Shown one piece after another: positions 35,419 through 43,600 of a stretch of 64,000 nucleotides of DNA; position 1 is the first letter of the stretch; every line of letters begins with the position of its first letter. The stretch comes from Crocinitomicaceae bacterium. Its GTDB lineage: Bacteria; Bacteroidota; Bacteroidia; Flavobacteriales_D; Crocinitomicaceae. The stretch is from NCBI GenBank assembly GCA_017984635.1, contig JAGNZC010000002.1:1-64000 (forward strand), in the 5' to 3' direction. The notes beneath the pieces were generated by a model. It had not been told where the DNA came from and did no database searches. It was given only the letters and a program-made list of their open reading frames with translations. Made by a program: the position numbers and the translations under genes.

Positions 35419-36560
35419 AACAAGTAATCTTTCTATATATTCTAATTTTAGCTCTCAATTCAAGTGCATCAAGCTGGGTTCAAAAAGCAGATTTTGGAGG
35501 AATTGGTCGACACAGAGCAGCTGGTTTATCGATTGCAAATAAAGGTTATCTTGGATTAGGACATATGAATGGTTCTGGTGTTGATATTTCCTATAAAGAT
35601 TGGTGGGAATACGATCCTGCTTCTAATAGTTGGACTCAAAAAGCAGATTTCCCAACAAAAACACACGGCGCACTTACATTTACAATAGGAAATATTGGGT
35701 ATATCGGAGGTGGTTCTGGTTTAAACGGGGAATTTTATGGTTATAATCCTCAAACAAATACCTGGTCACCAACTGCTATCTGTCCAATATATCCAACAGA
35801 TGTTCAAGGATTTTCAGCAAACAATAAAGGTTATGCATATAATGCAACAACGCTCGTTGAATACAATCCAATTACTGATTCATGGGCTACAAAAGCAGCA
35901 CCTCCTATCCCATTCAATACGTGGTGTTCTGCTTTCTCCAATGGCTCGAGTGGCTTCATTAAATCAGGGAATAAATTGTATGAATACAAATCAGCTTTGA
36001 ATACCTGGTTAATTAGAGCTCAATTCCCCGGATTAATGACAAATGGAAGTTGTGCTTTTTCAATAAATGGAAAAGGTTATTATACCTGTGGTTATGTTGG
36101 AGGGCTTTCAAATGTAACGGATGAAGTTTGGGAATTCAACCCCGCAACAAATAGTTGGACACAATTTGATGAATTCATTGGATCAACGAGACGTTTTACC
36201 GTTGCTTTTTCAATTTTCAATAAAGGATATGTTGGTACAGGAACGAATGGAGTAAATTTCAATGACTTTTGGGAATTCGATCCTGCTTTCAATTATTTAG
36301 ACATCGAAAACATCAATAAATCATTAGAAGCTTGTAAATTGTTTCCTAATCCTGTTCAAGCAGAATTAAATTTTACTCAGCTACCTATTCATTTAATAGA
36401 AAAAGCAGATGTAATTGTAGTTGACGCAGTTGGAAGAACTGTTTTTGCTTCAAAATTAAACCACAAAATAAATTGTAGCGAAATCATTCCGGGATGTTAC
36501 AATTTACAGATTCGCTATTCCAATCAAATTGTCAAACAAGAAAAATTCATCAAACTATGA
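35415..36560 (+). CDS. Kelch-repeat T9SS cargo protein (first of three)
   Basis: 381 residues: signal peptide (MKQVIFLYILILALNSSAS), about six kelch-like blades of the pattern GYxGxG...WEYDPxxNSWTQKADFP, and a C-terminal sorting domain from about 305 (CKLFPNPVQAELNFTQ ... GCYNLQI). Kelch blades form beta-propellers that bind proteins or glycans; none of the copies shows catalytic residues. Blade sequences are close to those of the next two genes, so the three arose by duplication. It overlaps both neighbours by 4 bp (ATGA junctions at 35415 and 36557), implying translational coupling. The terminal PNP motif is the T9SS hallmark. Confidence 0.85.
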   Translation: MKQVIFLYILILALNSSASSWVQKADFGGIGRHRAAGLSIANKGYLGLGHMNGSGVDISYKDWWEYDPASNSWTQKADFPTKTHGALTFTIGNIGYIGGGSGLNGEFYGYNPQTNTWSPTAICPIYPTDVQGFSANNKGYAYNATTLVEYNPITDSWATKAAPPIPFNTWCSAFSNGSSGFIKSGNKLYEYKSALNTWLIRAQFPGLMTNGSCAFSINGKGYYTCGYVGGLSNVTDEVWEFNPATNSWTQFDEFIGSTRRFTVAFSIFNKGYVGTGTNGVNFNDFWEFDPAFNYLDIENINKSLEACKLFPNPVQAELNFTQLPIHLIEKADVIVVDAVGRTVFASKLNHKINCSEIIPGCYNLQIRYSNQIVKQEKFIKL

Positions 36561-37777
36561 GGTTAATATTCCTAATACTGTTGATTTCTCCGATACTTTG
36601 TTTTGGTCAACTTGAAAATTCTTGGACAAAAAAACAAGTCTTTGGCGGAGGAAAACGAGAAAGAGCGGTAGCCTTTTCTATTGGAAACTATGGCTATATT
36701 GGAACAGGAGTTAACACTTCAGATACAGTTCTAAATGATTTTTGGAAATACAATCCAATAAACGACACATGGACTCAAGTTGCCAATTTACCAGGTGTAG
36801 CTAGAAGAGATGCTGTTGGTTTTGCAATAGAGAACTATGGATATTGCGGAATGGGAATTGATCATGATGAAGCTTTTAACGGTGCAAAATTACATGACTT
36901 TTATCAATACAATCCAACATTAAATAGTTGGGCTCCAAAAGCAGATTTTCCGGGTGTTGATACTGCTGGCGTTTATTTTGCAACAGCATTTACTATTCAA
37001 AACAAAGGATATATTTGTGGTGGAAAAAAAGGTCCTAACTCCTATTCTAATGAATTATGGGAATACAAACCCTCTGTTGATACTTGGACGCAGCGTGCTA
37101 ATTTCCCAGGAGGTGTACGTTTTCAAATGAGTAGTTTTTCCATTGGAAACTTTGGAATTGTAGGTTGGGGCGGCGATCAAAATAACTACAGAAAAGATGT
37201 TTGGAAATACAACAGTGGAAATAATGTTTGGACAGCCTTAGGAAATTTCCCAGGTAGTGAACGCGTTGGTGCTTGCTCTTTTGTGTTGAATGAAATTGGC
37301 TATATCTGCTTAGGAAACAATGGTGGTTTACTAACCGATCTTTGGGGATATGATTTTTCAAATGACACATGGCATGTAGCGGCAACGTATACAGGAAATC
37401 CTAGAAAAAATGCCGTTTCATTTGTTGTAAATGGAAAGGCATATGTTGGAACAGGGAAAACCTATTCCGGTAAAAATAGAGAAATGTATGAATATTCACC
37501 TGGTCAATATTTAGGTTTGGATGAAACTAAAACTGTACAAGTAAATCTATTTCCAAATCCAACATCGGAAAATATTACTATTCAACTTTCAAAAGAACTC
37601 GCTTCTAGTAAACTTTCAATTCATAATAGCATTGGTCAATTGGTCCTAAAACAAACGATTAACAATGAATCATTTATTCAGTTAAATCTTCATCAATTGC
37701 AAGCAGGCTTTTACACTGTCAACATTCACGATGCCAATAATCAACTTATTTATACCAACGAACTAATTCGATTATAA
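36557..37777 (+). CDS. Kelch-repeat T9SS cargo protein (second of three)
   Basis: 406 residues from ATG 36557 (MRLIFLILLISPILCFGQ), which supplies the signal peptide and overlaps the upstream stop as ATGA; the longer frame from 36494 would lose it. Six blades of kelch type follow (GYIGTGVN...DFWKYNPINDTWTQVANLPG and similar) and a C-terminal sorting domain (NLFPNPTSENITIQL ... LQAGFYTVNI). The C-terminal motif FPNP plus GFYTV marks T9SS export. The next gene starts immediately after its stop with no gap. Function unknown; surface adhesion or glycan binding by the propeller is plausible (inference). Confidence 0.85.
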   Translation: MRLIFLILLISPILCFGQLENSWTKKQVFGGGKRERAVAFSIGNYGYIGTGVNTSDTVLNDFWKYNPINDTWTQVANLPGVARRDAVGFAIENYGYCGMGIDHDEAFNGAKLHDFYQYNPTLNSWAPKADFPGVDTAGVYFATAFTIQNKGYICGGKKGPNSYSNELWEYKPSVDTWTQRANFPGGVRFQMSSFSIGNFGIVGWGGDQNNYRKDVWKYNSGNNVWTALGNFPGSERVGACSFVLNEIGYICLGNNGGLLTDLWGYDFSNDTWHVAATYTGNPRKNAVSFVVNGKAYVGTGKTYSGKNREMYEYSPGQYLGLDETKTVQVNLFPNPTSENITIQLSKELASSKLSIHNSIGQLVLKQTINNESFIQLNLHQLQAGFYTVNIHDANNQLIYTNELIRL

Positions 37778-38980
37778 ATGAAATTTTATAGCTTTCTTTT
37801 TGCTTTCTTTTGTTTTCAGCTCTTGTTTTCTCAAGACTATTGGGAACCTATTCCAACATTTATTTCAACTCCACGTTCAAACGCAGCTTCTTTTTCAATC
37901 GCAACAAAAGGATTTATTATCGGTGGTTTAGATCAAGTTGATTTTAAACGAAAATCTTATTCTTACTCTCCACAATCTGAATTATGGCAAGAAGAAACAG
38001 CATTGGGTAATAGTAATGGTGCGGGATTAAACCGCGGAGGTGCCAGTGGGTTTTCTATCAATAATAAAGGCTATGTATGTTTAGGTCAAGGTCAAACAAA
38101 CGCGTTTTTCAATGATTTATGGGAATTTGATCCTGTTACAAATGCTTGGTCACAAAAAGCGAATTTTATTGGCAGTGCGCGACGTGAAGCTGTTTCTTTT
38201 GTGATCGATTCGATTGCTTACATTGCAACCGGTGAAGACATTACAGGTGTTCAATCTGATGTTTATACCTACAATCCATTGACAAATAGTTGGGCGCAAA
38301 AAAATGATTTTACAGGTGGAGCAAGAAAAGCTGCAGTTGGATTCACAATCGGTAACCATGCATTTATTGGAACAGGTGAAAGTAATGTGTTAAAAAATGA
38401 TTTTTGGATGTATTTTCCTGCAACTGATTCTTGGATTCAAAAATCAAGTTTTCCCGGAACACCAAGATCAGGAGCAGTTGCTTGGGGTTCCTTTCCTCAA
38501 GGTTTTATAGCATGTGGAGAAGACAATACTTTTTCCTACAAAAATGATGTTTGGGAATACAATTATTTTGGAAATACTTGGTTCCAAAGAAGTACCCTTC
38601 CAGGAAGCGGAAGAAAACATGCCATGGTTTTCACTATAAATGAAATTGCATTTGTAGGCGGTGGTTTCAATGGGACTTTTCTAGGTGATTTCTTTCAGTA
38701 TAACGGAATTTTAGGATTAGCAAATCAAGAAGAAATTACACTTCAAGTCTATCCAGTTCCATCGAGCGATTTATTACATTTTAATTTACAAAAAGCGATA
38801 GAAAATGGGAGCCTAAAACTCTATGATATCACTGGGAAAGAAGTTTACAGTCAGCATTTGACAAACGAACAAATCGTCTCCCTTTCTTTTGCTAATCATT
38901 CACTTGAAAAAGGAATTTATTGCTACAAAATTAGTTCAAATCAACACCAAATAGCATGCGGAAAAGTTCAGTATTTATAA
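37778..38980 (+). CDS. Kelch-repeat T9SS cargo protein (third of three)
   Basis: 400 residues with signal peptide (MKFYSFLFAFFCFQLLFSQ), about six kelch blades (GYVCLGQGQTNAFFNDLWEFDP; NAFVG-type strands; WIQKSSFPGTPRS), and a sorting domain (LQVYPVPSSDLLHFNLQ ... LEKGIYCYKI). The terminal motif is YPVP rather than PNP, a mild deviation from its two paralogues. The ATG directly follows the previous stop (37775-37777), and its 3' end overlaps the DUF4907 lipoprotein gene by 25 bp, so the whole cluster looks like one operon. Same unknown binding role as the other two propellers. Confidence 0.85.
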   Translation: MKFYSFLFAFFCFQLLFSQDYWEPIPTFISTPRSNAASFSIATKGFIIGGLDQVDFKRKSYSYSPQSELWQEETALGNSNGAGLNRGGASGFSINNKGYVCLGQGQTNAFFNDLWEFDPVTNAWSQKANFIGSARREAVSFVIDSIAYIATGEDITGVQSDVYTYNPLTNSWAQKNDFTGGARKAAVGFTIGNHAFIGTGESNVLKNDFWMYFPATDSWIQKSSFPGTPRSGAVAWGSFPQGFIACGEDNTFSYKNDVWEYNYFGNTWFQRSTLPGSGRKHAMVFTINEIAFVGGGFNGTFLGDFFQYNGILGLANQEEITLQVYPVPSSDLLHFNLQKAIENGSLKLYDITGKEVYSQHLTNEQIVSLSFANHSLEKGIYCYKISSNQHQIACGKVQYL

Positions 38981-39309
38981 TTTCGATTAGTTTATTTATT
39001 TGCCTTACAGCATGTGAAACAAGTGAAAAACAAGATGAAATAACAATTACAACTTCAAAAAAATCAAAACAAGAACCGTATCGCTTTGAGATTATATCCC
39101 TTCAAAATGGTTTTGGATATCAACTGTTTGAAAACAATAAATTAATCATTGATCAACAAACAATTCCTGCTGTTCAAGGGAACCAAGCATTTGAGAACTA
39201 TGAATCTGCAAAAAAATGTGCAGCGTTTTGTTTGGATAAAATTAAAAAAGGAATTTTTCCTCCAACAATAACAGTAGAAGAATTAAATCAACTTGGAATC
39301 AAATTGTAG
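38956..39309 (+). CDS. DUF4907-type lipoprotein
   Basis: 117 residues with a lipoprotein signal: a hydrophobic stretch (VFIISISLFICLTAC) ending in a lipobox cysteine at residue 19 (LTAC). The mature part has the DUF4907 pattern: YRFEIISLQNGFGYQLFENNKLIIDQQTIPAVQGNQAFENYESAKKCAAF. Residue order and size match that family, which is common in Bacteroidota and, as I recall it, occurs next to kelch/T9SS proteins. It overlaps the third kelch gene by 25 bp and converges with mpl by 11 bp. Function unknown; a lipid-anchored partner of the surface proteins is inference. Confidence 0.75.
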   Translation: MRKSSVFIISISLFICLTACETSEKQDEITITTSKKSKQEPYRFEIISLQNGFGYQLFENNKLIIDQQTIPAVQGNQAFENYESAKKCAAFCLDKIKKGIFPPTITVEELNQLGIKL

Positions 39310-40660
39310 TTGAAAGTTCAACGCCTAATTGATCGTAATCAATTCCATCAAAATTACCGGATGACATCATCAGCAACACAGCATTGTACCAGTCTTGTGA
39401 ACGAATAAAATCGAACACTTCAGTTGTTTCAGTCAGTACGATTACATTTCCACCAAAAGCATCTTTCACTTGTTCAGCTGTAATTGGTTCTAATTTTTTA
39501 TGTTTTACAACTTCGTGACTAAAATAAACAACAGCAACATCCGCATGATCCATTGCATCTTTATAGTGTGGTAAAAATTCTTTCTTTAACGATGAAAATG
39601 TATGTAATTCCATGCAAGCGATCACTCTTCTTTTATGATACTGCTCTTTCACCGCTTTTGTTGTAGCTTTCAACTTGGATGGCGAATGTGCAAAATCTTT
39701 GTAAAAAGTGAAACCATCCTTTTCAGTAACAAGCTGTAATCGTTTACCTGCTCCTGTAAATGTTTGTACTGCTTTAAAAAAAGCAGCTGGAGCAATTCCG
39801 ATTGCTTCTCCTAAACGCATCGCTCCCATTAAATTTTGCAGATTATGCGCACCAAATATTTTCAATGCATAGTCATTACCTTCAAAATGCAAAAGTGTTC
39901 CAGCATCTGTAACTTCATAAGATGGAGTTGCATAGGGAACTGTATTTATTTTAAAAGAAAATTGTTGACCCAATTTTGCTACTTCTTCGTCTTCTGTATT
40001 GTAAATAAACGTTCCATTTGGCTCAATCAAATCACAAAATTGTTCAAATTGATGAACGTAATTTTCAAAAGTTGGAAAAACATTGATATGATCCCACGCA
40101 ATACCACTTAGTATTGCAATATTTGGACGATATAAATGAAATTTTGGTCTTCTATCAATTGGGGAACTCAAATATTCATCTCCTTCTAAAATCATGATGG
40201 GTGCATCTTCGGTTAATTTCACCATACAATCATACCCTTCTAACTGAGCTCCAACCATGTAATCAGCAGAAATCCCCAAAGCATTAATAACATGTAATAG
40301 CATGGAAGTAATGGTTGTTTTTCCATGACTACCACCAATTACAACACGTATTTTGTTTTTACTTTGTTCGTATAAATATTCAGGATAAGAATAAATGGGA
40401 ATATTTAATTCTTTTGCTTTTAGCAATTCAGGATTATCTTCTCTCGCATGCATTCCTAAAATAACGGCATCTAATCCAGCATGAATTAAATGTGTATTCC
40501 ACCCAATTGATTGAGGTAAAATCCCTTGTTTTTCTAAACGAGTGCGAGAAGGTTCAAAAATCTCATCATCCGATCCAGTTACATCAATTCCTTTTCTACT
40601 CAATGCAATCGCTAAATTATGCATTGCACTACCTCCAACTGCTATAAAATGTACCTTCAT
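39299..40660 (-). CDS. mpl: Peptidoglycan-recycling ligase Mpl (UDP-MurNAc:tripeptide ligase)
   Basis: 453 residues of the Mur-ligase family. Rossmann-like N-terminal domain (MKVHFIAVGGSAMHNLAIALSRKG), ATP-binding P-loop VIGGSHGKTT (107-116), central EGDEYLSSPIDRRPKFHLYRP and GIAWDHINVFPT, and the C-terminal domain ending MMSSGNFDGID. EGDEY and the SSGNFDGI ending fit Mpl, which reattaches recycled murein tripeptide (L-Ala-gamma-D-Glu-meso-Dap) to UDP-MurNAc, rather than MurC, although the two are close. It starts only 6 bp after the end of the giant repeat protein gene, so they are probably co-transcribed. It overlaps the end of the DUF4907 gene by 11 bp tail to tail. Confidence 0.88.
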   Translation of the reverse strand: MKVHFIAVGGSAMHNLAIALSRKGIDVTGSDDEIFEPSRTRLEKQGILPQSIGWNTHLIHAGLDAVILGMHAREDNPELLKAKELNIPIYSYPEYLYEQSKNKIRVVIGGSHGKTTITSMLLHVINALGISADYMVGAQLEGYDCMVKLTEDAPIMILEGDEYLSSPIDRRPKFHLYRPNIAILSGIAWDHINVFPTFENYVHQFEQFCDLIEPNGTFIYNTEDEEVAKLGQQFSFKINTVPYATPSYEVTDAGTLLHFEGNDYALKIFGAHNLQNLMGAMRLGEAIGIAPAAFFKAVQTFTGAGKRLQLVTEKDGFTFYKDFAHSPSKLKATTKAVKEQYHKRRVIACMELHTFSSLKKEFLPHYKDAMDHADVAVVYFSHEVVKHKKLEPITAEQVKDAFGGNVIVLTETTEVFDFIRSQDWYNAVLLMMSSGNFDGIDYDQLGVELSTTI

Positions 40661-40666
40661 TTCAGT

Positions 40667-43600
40667 TTAATTTTTTTTATGTTTAGTTAATTTAGGATCT
40701 TGCGTTTCTTTTTGCCAAGTACTGTCCGTAATTGACACATTATCTTTCGTAAAGGTTGTTGCGTGGACAGTTTGAGTTCTAACATAAACCACACCTCTAC
40801 CAGCTATAACTACTACCCTACGTGTGATAAAAGCTTTCATCAATCCTTTTTCATCTTTTTGAACAAAAGATTCTTCTGTTACGCCTTCTTCGTAAGTTTC
40901 ACCTAGCTTATTTGGTGAAATTATTTTTACAGTTTTTGCTTGTTCAGCTTGATTAATCGTTTGCTGATTTGCAATGTGTTTATCATTACTTTTAAGATTT
41001 TTGTCCGATGCTGCAGCCAATTCATTATTACTCAGTTCTTTTAATTTCTCAGTATTGAAAGCTTGTTTTGTCGCTTTAACCGCTTCATCTTGTTTCTGCT
41101 TAGTAAATTGATCAACTATTTGTCCATTCACAACTGCTGTAGCATCTAATTTCTCTTGTGATTTAGCATTTCTTTCATCGGATAATGAATTTTGTTGATC
41201 TTTGATTTCTTTGTAAAAATCTGAAATTCTTCCTTCTTTTATCACTTGTTTTTTCTGTTGCTCTTCTCTGTTTTTCGATACGAGTTGTGTTGCGTCGTAT
41301 GCTGCCTCATTTTTTAACGTTTGACCTTGCGACTTTTCAGCATCAATCTCTTTTTGATTCGATTGAAGTGTTTGGTAACGTTCATCTGTTTCCTTTTTCA
41401 ACTGTTCATCTTTCACATTTAAAAAATCTGTAGTTGAATTTTGAATAACACGCATGGTATTGTCAACCTTCCTTTTCGAACTAACTTGATCTGTTTTATA
41501 AAGATCGTTCTCAACTATAAATCCTTGAATAGTTTTATCATCATCAATGTTTTCGTTTGCGTCAGATTTAGCAGACTCTGAAATTTTCAATGCTTCTTGA
41601 TTGATAGTTGCTTTCAAAGAATAAAGAGTCTCTTCTTTTGAAATCATCTGTTCGAGAGAAAGTTCTTGACTTTCAACTTGTAATAAATTGATTTTTTCTC
41701 TCAACTTGATTTGATCGTTGGAAATGTAAACGAGTGCTTCTGTATTATCAAGGTTTTGTTCTGTTTCAACTTTTTGTAATAAACTTAAACGAGCATCAAT
41801 TTCTGAAGTAAGTTCAGAATTATATTGATTTTTATCTTGATTCAGTTTTTCAATTGTCTTACTAGTTACATAATGCTCAGAATCTTTAATGGATGCTTGT
41901 TCATTTTTAACTTTGGAAGCAGCATAAACTCCATCCATAATTGAACTAGTGCTTCTGTATCGTCGTTGTTCTTCTGCTTTTTGAAGTGCCGCAAACCCAT
42001 CTAAAATTGATCCATCAAACACTTCACCCAATGGCTTCAATTCACCCGCAGCCAATGGTGGATTCAAAATCTCATCAATTTCTTTTAATTTCCCTTTTAC
42101 AACAGAATTATTAGGCTGAATTTGTAATAACTTTTCAAATTTTGATTTGGCTTCGATGTAACTTTTACTATCAAATAATTCATTCGCTTCTTTGAGAAGT
42201 TTAGTAAACTCTTGTTGCGCATTTTTTTGTTTTAAAATGGCAATATTCTCTTCTATCAATTGAATTTGTTTATTCACATAATCATTGGATGGATCTTTTT
42301 GCTGAACAACAAGATAGGCTTCTTTTGCTGCTTCAAATTTTTGAGATTGAAATAATTTATCCGCTTTTTCTAATTGTACCTTAGCTGCTTGTTGCGCTAT
42401 TACAGCTTGTTGTTTTGCCGCAACTTCATTATCTAAAATTTGCTGAATTTCTTTAATTTTATTTAAAATGGTTTGTTCGTTATTTTTTAATTTTAATGCT
42501 TCATTGTAAGAATTGATTGCTTCTTTGTAGTTTTTTACATTTTTTTGCTCATCTCCTTTAGCGACAAATGATAAATACATTTTATTTTTCTCCGCTACTT
42601 GCGATTCTTTATTCAATGATAATTTTAATTCATCAATTCTTTTTTGAGGCATTTTCTCGTTTGACTTAATAACTTTTGCTTCTTCAAATAATGAAATGGC
42701 AGTTTTGTAATCTTGATCGATTACTTTTTTCTCTGCTTCATTCATTTTTTGAGTATAAGCTTCAACTTGTTTTATTCGATCCTCAATTAATAGAAGCAAT
42801 TGCTTCACACGAATATCTTCTTCAGGGTTGATAAATGGACGCGTCAAAATCTCTTTCGCTTTTTTATATTCTTCTTTATCAACATGACCTTGAGCAGCCA
42901 CAATAGTTTTCTCTAATAGATTTTTAGCTTGTGTTGAACTATTTAATTGTTCCAATCGTTGTGCCTCAGCAATTTTATCAATTGCTTCTTTTGAATTTTC
43001 TTTGATTTTCAGCGCATTTTTGTACTCATCAATAGCTTCTAAGTATTTTTTTTGTTGAATCAATGCATCGCCTGATTTTATTAAAGCAGTGTACTTTTCT
43101 GAAATAGCTATGGACGCAGCATTCTTTTTACCTTCTAACTCTTTAATTTTATCTAGCGCTTCTTTGCCTGTCGGTTTCTTTGATAGTGCTTCTTTGTATT
43201 TTGCGATAGCACCATCAACATCATTTGCTGTTTCTTTTGACTCGGCTTCTGATAGTAATGTTTTGTATTCTGAATCCAGTTTAGCTTGACCTTCTAATGC
43301 TTTTAACTTTGTTTCTATTTCCGCAAGTTTAGTGTCGATTGCAGGATCCGATTTGATGGTTTTTGCAGCTATCAATTTAGTTTTAGCATCTTCCCACTTC
43401 TGTTCTGTAGCTAATATTAATCCTTCCGTTTTCAACGCTAAGAATTCAACTTCCTTCGCTTTTTCTGCTTGTAATGCCACATTTACAGTTTCTAATTTCG
43501 AAACAAGTGCAGGATCATTTTTCAATTTCAATGCTTGCTCGTATTTCGCTTTCGCATCGTTGTTTTTCTTCGCATCAAAAGCTACATCTCCTTCTCCAAC

